From Sphingomonas colocasiae (lineage in GTDB: Bacteria; Pseudomonadota; Alphaproteobacteria; Sphingomonadales; Sphingomonadaceae), in the NCBI RefSeq assembly GCF_019880585.1, contig NZ_JAINVV010000011.1:124001-188000 (forward strand): a DNA stretch of 64,000 nucleotides, given 5' to 3'. The notes below the pieces were generated by a model. The model worked only from the letters and a program-made list of their open reading frames with translations, ran no database searches and was not told the origin of the DNA. Positions within the stretch are counted from its first letter, which is position 1, and the number at the start of each line of letters is the position of its first letter. A program made the translations under genes and the position numbers. Shown one piece after another: positions 43,166 to 52,540 of this stretch.

Positions 43166-43331
43166 GGGGGCGCTCCGGCAAGGGGTGTCGCGATCATGTC
43201 TGGAACCATTGACGGTGAATTGAAACCACCTGTGCGAACGATCGCGCGGGCGGGAAGCGGGCCATGACAGGTGGCCGACCACCCTGCCCCAGCCGCTCCG
43301 GAAGGCCGTTGCGTGCGCCCCCCTCCCCGCC

Positions 43332-43421
43332 GTCGCTCCAGCGAAAGCTGGAGCCCATGCGATCCCCGGACGGCGATGCGGATGGGCGCATCGCATGGGC
43401 TCCAGCTTTCGCTGGAGCGAC
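43332..43421 (+). repeat. Inverted pair of the GTCGCTCCAGCG repeat (copies B and C)
   Basis: Copy B (43332-43364) and copy C (43390-43421, opposite strand) form a long imperfect palindrome of about 32-bp arms around 25 bases. Copy A is at 33675. Together they look like a recurrent intergenic element able to fold as a long hairpin. Confidence 0.7.
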
Positions 43422-43499
43422 GGGGATGTTGACGGCGATGATGGTGCTGAATCGGATCGCCTTGCCAGTGCCGCGGCGCCAATGGGCCAGGGATCGCCC

Positions 43500-44060
43500 C
43501 TAGCCCTCCCCCGCGAACACGCCATATTGCGCGCGCCACGCGGCCACTTCGGCGCGGAGGTGCGCGGGCGCCGGTTTGCCCGAGATGACGAGGCTGGCGA
43601 CCTCGTTCGGGGGGTGCATCAGCATCTTCTTCGATCCGTCGCTGAACCACACCGCCACCAGCCGATCGCACAGCACGTCCAGGATGGCGCCGGCCATGCC
43701 GTTCTCGATCGCCTTGCTGCCGGGCAGCAGGCGGACCATGATCGAGACGCCTTCGAAGCAGTTGCGCGGTTCGCGCACGAAATCGAGCGAGACGAGGATG
43801 CCGGAACGGTCCGGCCGCGCATCGTCCGCCAGCCCCGCCACCCGCCGCCAGGCGCAGAACCATGTGCGGCAGATATGCGGCCGCACCGCATGGATGCCGC
43901 ACCCGCGCGCCGAAAGATGCATGCAGGGCGTGCCCGCCGGCTTGCTGAATTCCGGCGTGTCCACGGTCAGGGTGGTGCAGCAGGCCACGCAATCGCCGCA
44001 ATCGCGATCGGCGAGCACCGGCCCCAGCAAGGTGGTTTCCAGATCGGTTTCGCCGCGCAT
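43500..44060 (-). CDS. YkgJ-type cysteine cluster protein
   Basis: 186 residues. Cysteines are arranged CGDCVACC, PCMHL, GCGIHAVRPHICRTWFCAW, the pattern of the YkgJ family (a putative Zn or Fe-S site). The C-terminal half has no known motif. Function unknown in the family. It precedes a GST on the same strand with 46 bp between them. Confidence 0.85.
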   Translation of the reverse strand: MRGETDLETTLLGPVLADRDCGDCVACCTTLTVDTPEFSKPAGTPCMHLSARGCGIHAVRPHICRTWFCAWRRVAGLADDARPDRSGILVSLDFVREPRNCFEGVSIMVRLLPGSKAIENGMAGAILDVLCDRLVAVWFSDGSKKMLMHPPNEVASLVISGKPAPAHLRAEVAAWRAQYGVFAGEG

Positions 44061-44106
44061 CGCGGCAACGGCGTGCCTTGGCGGATGTGGGAATGCAAGG
44101 GGGGGA

Positions 44107-44751
44107 TCACCCCGGCGGGGCGTTGATCGCCAGTTGGGCGGCGAAGGCGCGTTGATAGGCGGGGCGCGCCTCGCCACGGGCGACATAGGCGGCGAGCGTC
44201 GGATATTCGTCGAGCAGGCCGGACATGCGCAGGCGCAGCAGCACGGAGACCATCATCAGATCGCCCGCGCTGAACGCGCCGTCCAGCCATTCGGCGTCGC
44301 CCAGCCGCGCGGCCAATTGCTCCAGCCGGGCGCGGATGCGGTCCATCACCAGCGGCAGGCGCGCGCCCGCCCAGGGCCGGTCCCCCTCCAGGATCTTCGC
44401 GGTGGTGAGGTCGTGGATCGGCGGCTCCACGCTGCTGAGCGCGGCGAACATCCAGGTGATCGCGCGGGCGCGGGCCTGTTCGTCCGCCGGCAACAGGCCG
44501 GGATGCCGCCCGGCGATGTGGAGGATGATCGATCCCGTTTCGAACAGCGCCAGATCGCCCTCCTCATAGGTGGGGATCTGGCCGAAGGGGTGGAGCGCCA
44601 GATGCGCCGGCGCCTTCATCGCCACGAATGGGACGAGGCGGACCGCGTAGGGCAGGCCCGCTTCCTCCAGCGCCCAGCGCACCCGCGTATCGCGCGCCAG
44701 CCCCTTGCCGCCATCGGGCGAGCGTTCGAATGCGGTGATGGTGATCGTCAT
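44107..44751 (-). CDS. Glutathione S-transferase
   Basis: 214 residues, relative of the GST at 26785. N-terminal thioredoxin-like part with LHPFGQIPTYEEGDLALFETGSIILHIA (cis-Pro and ET glutathione-binding segment), C-terminal helical domain with DAEWLDGAFSAGDLMMVSVLL. An MT at this ATG gives the normal start after a purine-rich site. It is divergent from the small membrane-protein gene at 45015. Confidence 0.9.
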   Translation of the reverse strand: MTITITAFERSPDGGKGLARDTRVRWALEEAGLPYAVRLVPFVAMKAPAHLALHPFGQIPTYEEGDLALFETGSIILHIAGRHPGLLPADEQARARAITWMFAALSSVEPPIHDLTTAKILEGDRPWAGARLPLVMDRIRARLEQLAARLGDAEWLDGAFSAGDLMMVSVLLRLRMSGLLDEYPTLAAYVARGEARPAYQRAFAAQLAINAPPG

Positions 44752-45014
44752 GACGGTTCCTTTCCTTGCCCGCGCCGCCGGACAGGGCGCTTCCATCCTC
44801 ACGACGAACGGGCGCGCCCGGAATCGACATGGTGGGCACGAAATAATCGCGCGGGCGGAAACTGCACCGGCCTGGGCCCGATGGGAACCGCCTTTGCGCC
44901 GGGCGCCGGGCGCGCGATCGGGAGGGCGGGGCGCCCACTGGCCGATCGCCGGACGCCGCCCTATCTTCGGCTGAACGGCCCGTCGGTGCGATGGGCGCGG
45001 TGGAGGGGCGGTTC

Positions 45015-45251
45015 ATGCAATCGATGATCGTGGCGGGCCTGATCGTCCTCATCGCCGTTTCGCTGCCCTTCGCGATCATCGCCGCGCGCAAATCGGCGCG
45101 GAAAGGCGGCCGGGGCGGAATGGCGGGCGTGGTGCTCTCGATCGGCCTGGCCTTCTCCATCCTGTTCGATCCCCGCAAGCAGGAAGTGATCGAACGGATC
45201 GGCAAAAGCGAGAAGGAGGGCGAGGACCGCAACAAGCAGGGGGAGGTTTAG
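45015..45251 (+). CDS. Small membrane protein (78 aa)
   Basis: 78 residues. One or two membrane spans (SMIVAGLIVLIAVSLPFAII and GMAGVVLSIGLAFSILF) flank a basic loop (RKSARKGGRGG); the C-terminus is highly charged (RKQEVIERIGKSEKEGEDRNK). A GAGGGG site precedes the ATG. Family unknown. Confidence 0.6.
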   Translation: MQSMIVAGLIVLIAVSLPFAIIAARKSARKGGRGGMAGVVLSIGLAFSILFDPRKQEVIERIGKSEKEGEDRNKQGEV

Positions 45252-45318
45252 CGGGGGATTGCGGCCTTGGCGTGGGGCCGCCAAGATTCATATTCCCGGG
45301 AGGCTTTCGGAGATGTTC

Positions 45319-45681
45319 ATGAAGTGGCCATGGTCGAAGAAAATATCCCAACCCCTGGAGCCGCCACCGGGCGTTGCTTCCGGACGTTATGCGGGAAAGC
45401 CGCTGCTGCGCTTTCTTGAAGCATATGTTCTGTGGTCAATTGATGAGCTTCCGATCGAAAGCGAGCCTGCTTTGACGGCGATGGCGCCAACGCTGACACA
45501 ATTGTTCGGTGGGGACGGTAGCTGGCAATCCGCTATTGCCGCGACGATGGAACTCCCGGCCAACATGCCCGACCTTATCCGGGAGAGGTGGGCGCACAAC
45601 ACCGGCATCGCCGCCAGGAATGATGTGCATTTATCGCCCCAGCAGTTCGCGGAAATGTTTGTCGACGCGAATCTGACCTAG
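45319..45681 (+). CDS. Hypothetical protein
   Basis: 120 residues with a basic N-terminus (MKWPWSKK). FLEAYVLWSIDELPIE and LTAMAPTLTQLFG give helical segments. GC and codon use are lower than in neighbours. The ATG after GGAG was chosen; an ATG six bases upstream is possible. Function unknown; start of an accessory region. Confidence 0.6.
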   Translation: MKWPWSKKISQPLEPPPGVASGRYAGKPLLRFLEAYVLWSIDELPIESEPALTAMAPTLTQLFGGDGSWQSAIAATMELPANMPDLIRERWAHNTGIAARNDVHLSPQQFAEMFVDANLT

Positions 45682-45753
45682 GGTAACGCCCCTTCGCCCA
45701 GGCCATGAGCCCGTCAATCATGAATTGAGCGCGATCGGCGCGGAAAGGCATGC

Positions 45754-46083
45754 GTGAATATCGTCAGGCTTGATGCCCGGCACTGGACGGCGCCCGCCGA
45801 TTTCTACACGGCGCTGCTCCGGAAACTGGGCGCGCCGGATTGGCATGGCGATTGTGTTCCCGCCCTGATCGATTCGATGATCGCCGGGGATATCAACGAA
45901 GTCGAGCGGCCATTGCGCGTCGTGGTGACCGGGCTGGATCAGGCAGGCGAAGCGGCGTTCGACGAGATGGCCAGGGTCTTCAGCGCGCTTGCCCGATACG
46001 GAGCGGTCGCGCGCATCACGTCCGATCAGGCTTCGCTGGAGATCGCCGAGGATGTGTCTCCATTCCTTGCCGGCCGCGCCTGA
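45754..46083 (+). CDS. Barstar-like protein
   Basis: 109 residues from a GTG with a GGAAAGG site. The pattern DARHWTAPADFYTALLRKLGAPDWHGDCVPALIDSMI matches the barstar family, in which the helix binds and blocks a barnase-type ribonuclease; LRVVVTGLDQA and YGAVARITSDQ give the following strands. No barnase-type gene was found beside it, so it is an orphan inhibitor or acts on a distant partner. Confidence 0.75.
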   Translation: MNIVRLDARHWTAPADFYTALLRKLGAPDWHGDCVPALIDSMIAGDINEVERPLRVVVTGLDQAGEAAFDEMARVFSALARYGAVARITSDQASLEIAEDVSPFLAGRA

Positions 46084-46172
46084 GCGGCGATGTCGCTTCC
46101 CGTCATCCACCGTCACCCGCGAAGCGAATGGCGGGAAACGGCCTATTTCGCGATATTCGCTGCCGACCGTAG

Positions 46173-46691
46173 CTAGCTGTCAAATCCGAAAACGATCCGC
46201 TCCACTCCGCTATGTGTCAACCGATCAAGCTCTTCGAAATAGGCTTCGCCGAGGAAGGCTCGTAACGTCATGCGGACGCCACTACCGGCTGGCACGGTAT
46301 GGGAACCGCTTATCATTCCGTCGATCATGCCTGAAAAACGTCGATCTTCCATGGTTTGATTATAGTCAACGCTCAGTAGCTCCGACAACAGCAACCATGA
46401 ATAGTCATGCTCACCGAGCCATTCATCGAGGGGCCCGTCGTAATCTTCTGATGGAGGATCTACACCTTCCGGCAAACCTCTGGGCTGAGAGATTGGCGTC
46501 ACCGCTGAATAGTTTCGCACGTCGGCCAAGAAGCCAAACAGCCCGTATGTGCAATGGCCATCGAACGGAGTGACCCCAGGAATGAATTCCCATGATCCGT
46601 TGATCAGGCGCTGCGCGCGAGCCCGAATATCAGTCACCATGATTTCACAATAATCTCTCTGATGCGTCTGCTCGAATCCTAAGTATGACAT
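46173..46691 (-). CDS. Hypothetical protein, phage-associated type
   Basis: 172 residues, lower GC than its neighbours. LFGFLADVRN, PRGLPEGVDP and DYSWLLLSELLSVDY follow the pattern of a family often seen in phage and polymorphic-toxin regions (FGxxAxxRN, PRGLP, SWxxLxELL), uncharacterised. The gene lies in the accessory zone. Confidence 0.65.
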   Translation of the reverse strand: MSYLGFEQTHQRDYCEIMVTDIRARAQRLINGSWEFIPGVTPFDGHCTYGLFGFLADVRNYSAVTPISQPRGLPEGVDPPSEDYDGPLDEWLGEHDYSWLLLSELLSVDYNQTMEDRRFSGMIDGMISGSHTVPAGSGVRMTLRAFLGEAYFEELDRLTHSGVERIVFGFDS

Positions 46692-46880
46692 GGTCAGTTT
46701 TCCACCCGCTTCTGCCTGTTCGGGCGGCGACCGTGATGCGCGTTGGAGCGGAGCCGGGCTTCCGCTGCGGGCGTGAGATGCGGACCGGCGTCGATCGCTG
46801 CGAATGGGGCATCGACGCGGCGGCCGGAGATCGCCACAATCGGCGACGATCGCGGCCTTCGCGCGACAAGGGAGATCGGA

Positions 46881-47360
46881 ATGATCGCAACGATGCTGCT
46901 GGGCGCCACGCTTCAGGCGGCGCCTTTGCCCCCCGAAGTCTGGAAGGAGCGCAATCGGCCGGACATGCCCGTCCTTCCGCCCTGCGACCTGGGTGGCGGC
47001 GCGACGATCGCGCATTCCATCAAGGGGCTTCCCGCCGATGTGGTGAGTGAACTCACCCGGTTCTTCGATGCCGCGATACCGATGTCAGATGCCGGCGGTC
47101 CGTTCAACAGCACCGATGTTGTCGACGGGCCCGTTCCCAACCGGCGCTTCCTGCGCGCCTATCAGGCGGGGCGTTATTGGGTGATCTGGTACGAGTTGGG
47201 CGGATTCGTGTCAGGCCCCAGGACGATCGCGCTGCACCGGAACCCGGCCCGGGGAAACGGCGCATCGACCTTTCGGATGGCGCCGGGCACGGCATTCGCG
47301 GGCGATCTCTGCATCGCGACCAAGGCGATCCTGGCCGGCGTGCGATCCGCATCGTCCTGA
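46881..47360 (+). CDS. Secreted hypothetical protein
   Basis: 159 residues with a short signal (MIATMLLGATLQAAPLPP) after an AAGGGAG site. One cysteine early (PPCDLGG) and one late (DLCIATK) could pair. A YWVIWYELGGF strand is central. Family unknown. Start chosen for the signal peptide and ribosome site. Confidence 0.7.
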   Translation: MIATMLLGATLQAAPLPPEVWKERNRPDMPVLPPCDLGGGATIAHSIKGLPADVVSELTRFFDAAIPMSDAGGPFNSTDVVDGPVPNRRFLRAYQAGRYWVIWYELGGFVSGPRTIALHRNPARGNGASTFRMAPGTAFAGDLCIATKAILAGVRSASS

Positions 47361-47424
47361 AGGATCTGCCCATGCCCGCCACAGCCCTTCGCGGGATGGC
47401 GGGGAACGCCCAAATTGCGGCCAT

Positions 47425-47850
47425 TCAACCGAGAAACTCAGCCGCTGCTAAAACGGCGGTACCACCTGACCCAAGCGCAATCTGAAGCTGATCCGCAAAG
47501 TGCTCGACATCCGAATGCACGCAGCGGAAGTGAGTCGATACCTTTCGGCTTCGATCATCGTCGGCTGCCAGCGAAACATGAACGCTCAACGTCCCGCGCC
47601 GATCGGCTGGCTGTATCGTAATGGAGAGCAAAGGTCCGTCGGGAAACTCAGTGCCGACGCTCAATCGAACCGGATCCGAGATCGGAAAAACGGCCAACGC
47701 GCCTAAAAAGTCCTGCATCTGCCGAGCATCAATTATGTAGCCGGTCGCTCCAGAAAAGCCAGCCGCCCGGACGACAGCGTCGAACTGATTTACGTCCTCG
47801 CCGCCCTCCAAATGGAGGGTCAGTTGATCCCGCGCGCTCTGCTTTGACAT
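47425..47850 (-). CDS. Hypothetical protein, immunity-like layout
   Basis: 141 residues. A beta-rich region (RLSVGTEFPDGPLLSITIQPADRRGTLSVHVSLAA) and FRCVHSDVEHFADQLQI resemble small inhibitor/immunity proteins of the WapI/DUF6228 type, but I am not certain of the family. Moderately lower GC. It lies near the barstar-like gene. Confidence 0.6.
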   Translation of the reverse strand: MSKQSARDQLTLHLEGGEDVNQFDAVVRAAGFSGATGYIIDARQMQDFLGALAVFPISDPVRLSVGTEFPDGPLLSITIQPADRRGTLSVHVSLAADDDRSRKVSTHFRCVHSDVEHFADQLQIALGSGGTAVLAAAEFLG

Positions 47851-48058
47851 GAATGCAGGCTAGCTCACGCAATGTCCGCTTTCTACCCGCTACTGGCCAT
47901 CCGCTGGCCATGGACGACCGCTGAGTCCTGCCAGCCAGCAAGCGCCCCAATTGCGGTCGTCGCGGCGCTCAAGCTGGTCGCCTGTAACCCGTCATGCAGT
48001 CATCTGGACGTAGAGCTCTGCTTCCGGGTCGGAAGCGGACGCGCGCACCACAAGTCGG

Positions 48059-48574
48059 CTACTTAGCCCGCTCGCTGTAGCTGATTGCCGAAGAACCATT
48101 CGTGTAGTTCTCAATGATGATCACTCGGGCGATCCTGGTCTTGTCCAGTTCAATTGGGCCCTCCAACACAATTGCCTTTGCCCCATCTTTGTCCCCGCCG
48201 GTAATGCGTTTGAATGTTGTCCGCGTCGCAGCCTCGCGTGACATGCGGGCGACCTGCTCGTATCCGGACCCCGCATAGTTTGTGATGCATCGCTTTTTAA
48301 CAGGGTCATAGGTGAACAGTAGCGACACTCCGTCTTGGGTGGACTTGAACGTCATAGCTCCCGGTTCCTGCGGCGATGCTATCTCGAGGTCCAGTTTTTC
48401 CAATTCAACGGCCGGCGGTGGAGCATCCGTCCTAATGAGGTTCGGACACAAGTAAAAAGTCGTCCTTGCGGCGACATATGCAGGCGACTTCGGGGGCAAT
48501 TCCGCGCTCACTGCCGCAGACCATGCCGCCACGAGAGCTGCTGCAATCACGAATCTTGCAGCCGCACTGTACAT
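48059..48574 (-). CDS. Secreted hypothetical protein
   Basis: 171 residues with a signal peptide (FVIAAALVAAWSAAVSAELPP). Two cysteines (FYLCPNL, KRCITNY). Lower GC than core genes. The ATG after GTGAGGG is preferred over one 24 bases upstream. Family unknown. Confidence 0.65.
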   Translation of the reverse strand: MYSAAARFVIAAALVAAWSAAVSAELPPKSPAYVAARTTFYLCPNLIRTDAPPPAVELEKLDLEIASPQEPGAMTFKSTQDGVSLLFTYDPVKKRCITNYAGSGYEQVARMSREAATRTTFKRITGGDKDGAKAIVLEGPIELDKTRIARVIIIENYTNGSSAISYSERAK

Positions 48575-48757
48575 TTTAGCCCTCACGCCGGATACCATCG
48601 TCGATCCAAGAACTATTCCTTAGCAGCGATCCGGAAGCTCGCAATCATCTTGCTGTCGAATTTCCGTTGTCGGGACAGCTTTTGCATCGGCGCCCAACCT
48701 CATACCTGCAGCTATTAAGCCCTCTGTGCTGGAACCGGCCTTTCCAGAATCCACCCA

Positions 48758-49057
48758 TTAGGAGCCGATTGGAAGCGGGTTCATTATCCTGTCCAGTGTT
48801 GGTGGCGATAGCAGGATTAGCGCATCAACTATTCCATCTTTACGGCTTTCCGTCAGCGGCTCTCTCGGGTCCAGCAGATCGTGCAAATGTCCTGTCAGGC
48901 GATGAATTGCCTCGTTGCCTTCGACCAAACACGAGTGTGCATCCCGACCATCGTAGTGAGCGCGGTTGCGAATCGTCAGTTGGTTTAGACCACGAGCAAG
49001 GCGCTTGAGGAGTTCATCGCGAGAGACGTCGAAGAGATGAGCGCGAAGGACAGACAT
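48758..49057 (-). CDS. Hypothetical protein
   Basis: 99 residues, helical (RDELLKRLARGLNQLTI, EAIHRLTGHLHDLLD). Histidines and acidic residues are numerous but no motif stands out. Weakly supported by codon use; an ATG 18 bases upstream is possible. Lies in the accessory zone. Confidence 0.5.
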   Translation of the reverse strand: MSVLRAHLFDVSRDELLKRLARGLNQLTIRNRAHYDGRDAHSCLVEGNEAIHRLTGHLHDLLDPREPLTESRKDGIVDALILLSPPTLDRIMNPLPIGS

Positions 49058-49247
49058 TATCAAAGTATCCCACAACGCATTATCGCAAACCAGTCAATTT
49101 CCAGCATTTGTTCGCAAGGTAATATTTGAAGCGGGCGATGCCTAACGACCACTCCCGCCTATCCAAGTGCTGTAGACGGACGCCGAATCCGGTCGGTCAG
49201 GAAACGCCGCGCTTGCGGGCATTTGGAGGCAAGGTCATGCTGACGCG

Positions 49248-49673
49248 ATGAAGGGGCTCGGTTTTGCCGCATATGGCGCTGGGATCGCAGGCGCGACGCT
49301 GTTTGCCGCGCCGTTTGCGATCGACACCATCAGCTTTCATGCAAGAGCCGAGGTGAGCCCGGTTCAGCTTTGGGCTCTGTGGCTTGCGGCAACCTTGTCG
49401 CCGCTCGCGCTGTCCGCAATCGCATGGGCGGCCGCTTGGCAATTCGCGCCGCGATGGCTGCCCCATCTCATATTCATCCCGGCCGCGATCATCGCGTACC
49501 TGCAATGCATGTCCTTGTTCCTGCGCGTATCGGAGCTGATGATCCATGACGGACCGGCAGGGGATGCGTCCGCATTGGGCAGCCTGTATCTGCTTCTGGC
49601 CCTGCTGGTTCACCTCGCTGCATTCGCGACGGCGGCAAGGGCGAGCCTGAAAGGTCGGGCAAAGGGCGGCTAG
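49248..49673 (+). CDS. Hypothetical four-span membrane protein
   Basis: 141 residues with four membrane spans (about 8-25, 42-63, 72-92 and 110-130) and a short basic tail. The first span contains AGATLFAAPFAID. No family recognised; adjacent to the secreted-protein gene at 49756 on the same strand. Confidence 0.65.
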   Translation: MKGLGFAAYGAGIAGATLFAAPFAIDTISFHARAEVSPVQLWALWLAATLSPLALSAIAWAAAWQFAPRWLPHLIFIPAAIIAYLQCMSLFLRVSELMIHDGPAGDASALGSLYLLLALLVHLAAFATAARASLKGRAKGG

Positions 49674-49755
49674 CCACCCATTCCCGGCCATGCCGCGTGA
49701 CGAGGATGCGCGTGCCCCGATTGCCGCCAGCCCCTGACAATGCCAGAAACGCGCG

Positions 49756-50217
49756 ATGAGCCTGATGCTGATCGTCCTCGCGCTCGCGGCGCCGGCGCCT
49801 TCGGGCGAGTTCCGGCTCGAATGCGTATTCGCGGGCGATCCGGAGGGTGGCCCGCCGGTCGAGCCACAGACGGTGAACATCATTCTCGGCACGCGAACTT
49901 CGGGAAAGCCGAACAGCGTGCGCTTCGACGATCCATCCAACATATTGGGCGACGATTATGGAGAAAAAACCGCGGCGTCCCGCCGATGGACGGTGAAAGG
50001 CACCGGCTTCGACGGAATGAACGGTTTCGTCGAAATCAATTCACGCCCGCCGCGCCCCGGCCATGCCGCCAGGGTCTGGTTTTCGGGCGACGGCGCCGGG
50101 CTGTTCAAGGGCCGCTTCGTCGTCAATCGCGGCATGCTGACCGAGTTTTTCGCCGAAGGGGAGAGCGGTGAAGTGACGTGCAGGAACGATCCCGACGGCG
50201 CGGGGCCGGGGCGTTAG
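49756..50217 (+). CDS. Secreted hypothetical protein (parent of a downstream fragment)
   Basis: 153 residues with a signal peptide (MSLMLIVLALAAPAP). The mature part is beta-rich with LECVFAGDP and a C-terminal LTEFFAEGESGEVTCRND, giving two cysteines about 115 residues apart. The C-terminal piece recurs at 52541 as a decayed copy. Function unknown. Confidence 0.7.
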   Translation: MSLMLIVLALAAPAPSGEFRLECVFAGDPEGGPPVEPQTVNIILGTRTSGKPNSVRFDDPSNILGDDYGEKTAASRRWTVKGTGFDGMNGFVEINSRPPRPGHAARVWFSGDGAGLFKGRFVVNRGMLTEFFAEGESGEVTCRNDPDGAGPGR

Positions 50218-50290
50218 CGGGGGGCGGTGATCGCACACGCCCGGCCATGATGCCGGCAGGCAATTCATCGATACGGCACGCAGCCGCGAT

Positions 50291-50575
50291 TCATGGATCA
50301 GGCCAGTATCCGATATCGAGGCTGATGCTCACCTGCTGACCGCCGTCGATCCTTTCGGCTCCGGGCAATCTGGCGAGCAGCGCCGCCGTTACCGCCGCTT
50401 CGCCGCCATAGATGCCGGATTTCTCCCCCGACGGGCTCCAATAGGCATAATGTTCATCGGTTTCCAGCATGAGGCGTTCGAGCGCATATTGGAACAGGCC
50501 GTCATCTCTTCGGCAAACGCGGCCGCGTTCATCGCCGCCCGGGCCCCTGTATATGGCGATCGATTCCACCAACAT
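50291..50575 (-). CDS. Hypothetical protein
   Basis: 94 residues with aromatic-rich middle (DEHYAYWSPSGEKSGIYGG) and a C-terminal SISLDIGYWP. No motif known. The ATG at MLVESIA was chosen over a TTG two codons upstream. Convergent with the secreted-protein gene. Confidence 0.55.
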   Translation of the reverse strand: MLVESIAIYRGPGGDERGRVCRRDDGLFQYALERLMLETDEHYAYWSPSGEKSGIYGGEAAVTAALLARLPGAERIDGGQQVSISLDIGYWPDP

Positions 50576-50670
50576 GCCCAAGCCCTAACAGGATCGCGCC
50601 GGCTTTCCACTCCGCCCGGCTGACGACCGCCTGGTTTCAGTGCGCCCTAGGCATGACGAAGGAAAACCGA

Positions 50671-51102
50671 TCACCGCGACCGTTCCGCCTCATAGGCCGC
50701 CAGAAGCGACCATAAGGCGGGGGCATCCGTGCCCGGCTGATCGGCCGCGTTGCGGACCGCGTGGAACTCATCGTCAGTCTTGATCCGCCCGCGCCGGAGC
50801 ACGCGCTGAATGGCGCTCGAGAACCGCGATCGCACCGCCGTCAGCGTCGGCAGTTCCTGCCGCGACAACAGGTCATCGATTTTTGAAACCTCGGCGGCGG
50901 ACCAGCCGCTCGTGAACTCGACGATATCCCCGATCGCCATGCCCAGGCCGCGCCGGGCCCGCGCGGCCGAGCCGGCGGTGATGCGATCCAGCGCGGTCAA
51001 CGGATCGGTCTCCGCCGTCAGCAGCTCGGGCGGAAAAACCCTTGCCGCCATGAAACCGAGCCATCGCCGCATGCGTTCATAGTCGTCGGGGCCGATGCGC
51101 AT
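50671..51102 (-). CDS. Hypothetical protein
   Basis: 143 residues, mostly helical (YERMRRWLGFMAARVF, AEVSKIDDLLSR, AVRSRFSSAIQRVL). Start chosen at MRIGPDDYERM because upstream codons are unlike coding. Function unknown; adjacent to a low-GC membrane protein gene. Confidence 0.6.
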   Translation of the reverse strand: MRIGPDDYERMRRWLGFMAARVFPPELLTAETDPLTALDRITAGSAARARRGLGMAIGDIVEFTSGWSAAEVSKIDDLLSRQELPTLTAVRSRFSSAIQRVLRRGRIKTDDEFHAVRNAADQPGTDAPALWSLLAAYEAERSR

Positions 51103-51230
51103 GCGGGCTATGCTGGCAGCGCCGCTCCGCCAGGGCAATGGCGGAGATCGCCGGACACTCCACACACACCGGCCTCGCGACGGCAATGGTGAAAGGCGCC
51201 GTCGCGCCTGCAATGGCGACGCTGAAAGCT

Positions 51231-51698
51231 TCAGGCTTTCATGGAGAAATAGAAAATTATAGATCCGATGATAAATCCTAATAATCTTGCGACGATTCTT
51301 CTCGGCTTGGACATCGATTTAGACAATCTATTATAATCTTCAGAAAATCCATCGACATCCTTGTTGGCTCTTATATAGGCAAAGAGCCTGTCATTTAATG
51401 GCTTAATAGACAAATGAGTTACAATTGCAATTGATAGAACAAAAATCACTATCGGCAATGCGATTATAAGGAGGTCAGTCAGAGAAAATAGGTTTCGCGC
51501 AACGCGAAAGAAAATCCATATAAGTGACGCGAATACCGATAATCCGAATAGAAATAGCGATATTTTGGATCTGAATTCGTATTTTGCGACAGTATTGTCA
51601 TAGTCTTCAGCACTAACGGGTACTCTGGCGTTAATTTCTCGAATAGCGTAATAGAATTGACCATCTTCGTCGACTTCAAACATGTTGTGTATTGACAT
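51231..51698 (-). CDS. Low-GC membrane protein, unknown
   Basis: 155 residues with three or four spans (ISLFLFGLSVFASLIWIFF, LTDLLIIALPIVIFVLSIAI, IVARLLGFIIGSIIFYFS). Base composition is visibly lower in GC than anything nearby, so it was probably acquired by transfer. An alternative GTG start at 51728 with a GGGGCAGG site would add ten residues. No family recognised. Confidence 0.65.
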   Translation of the reverse strand: MSIHNMFEVDEDGQFYYAIREINARVPVSAEDYDNTVAKYEFRSKISLFLFGLSVFASLIWIFFRVARNLFSLTDLLIIALPIVIFVLSIAIVTHLSIKPLNDRLFAYIRANKDVDGFSEDYNRLSKSMSKPRRIVARLLGFIIGSIIFYFSMKA

Positions 51699-51879
51699 GT
51701 TCGTAATTTCCGGCGCGCCATACGTCACGTGATCCTGCCCCTTCAATCTCTCGTCCAGCGGTTCGTGATTGCGCCTGTTTTCCTATTGAAAAACGGATGG
51801 GCCGCAAACCGCCAATGATGGGTGTGACGGCATGCTGAACATCCGGCCGGAATCTTGCCGGACCTTCATCGGCCGTGAT

Positions 51880-52392
51880 CTAATGGCGCGGTCCGTTATC
51901 GTCCGGACGGCTCCATTTTTTCTTCGGTATCTTCTTCTTTTTCTGCTCCGGAATCCGCCATTTGCGGATGTCGGTGCAGCTGCCCATCGAACTGATCTGT
52001 GTCGAGCAACCCAGAAATTCGCTCTCACGTGGGTCGAGGATCAGGTGCCGGGGCGTTTCCTCTCCAGTGATGTTGCATCCCGGCCCCGATTGCTTCCAGC
52101 GCTCCAGTACGATCACGTTGATCCGCCGGTTGGTGAGGTTGCGTGCGCGATAGGGCGCGTGGCAGCCGGGCGCCTGATAGACAGGATCGGGCTCCAGCAC
52201 CGTCGACGACGCGGACTTGGCGCCTTTCTTCGGTCCGCCACCACCACCGCCGGAGCCGATCCTGATCTCCGGCTCCCAGCATTTCGGCCAGCCCCCGTCG
52301 CAACTGGCGCTCGCCTGCGATGGCAGGCCGATGAGCAAAACCCCGCCCGCGGCGATCAGGAGCAAACGGACGCGCCTCGACATCACCGGCAT
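51880..52392 (-). CDS. Secreted hypothetical protein, cysteine-rich
   Basis: 170 residues with a signal peptide (LLLIAAGGVLLIGLPSQASAS). Many cysteines in the mature part (ASCDGGWPKCWEP, APGCHAPY, GPGCNITG, LGCSTQ, GSCTDI), giving several possible disulfides, and a glycine-rich linker GSGGGGGGPKKG. The C-terminus is lysine-rich. Function unknown. Confidence 0.7.
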   Translation of the reverse strand: MPVMSRRVRLLLIAAGGVLLIGLPSQASASCDGGWPKCWEPEIRIGSGGGGGGPKKGAKSASSTVLEPDPVYQAPGCHAPYRARNLTNRRINVIVLERWKQSGPGCNITGEETPRHLILDPRESEFLGCSTQISSMGSCTDIRKWRIPEQKKKKIPKKKWSRPDDNGPRH

Positions 52393-52540
52393 CGTATCCT
52401 CCCCCTAATGCGGCCTGCCCCCCAGGCCGGACGCGGAGGAAGCATTCGAGCTAAGCCACTGTCAAAAAAACGCTATTCAAACTGGGTACCAGTCATTGGG
52501 ATCTTTTCGATAACAGTGCCCTAAACCCACTCGAGCAGTG

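Noticed and set aside
45754-46083. Complete barnase-barstar pair
   Set aside because: Only the barstar-like gene is present; no ribonuclease gene of barnase type was recognised nearby.
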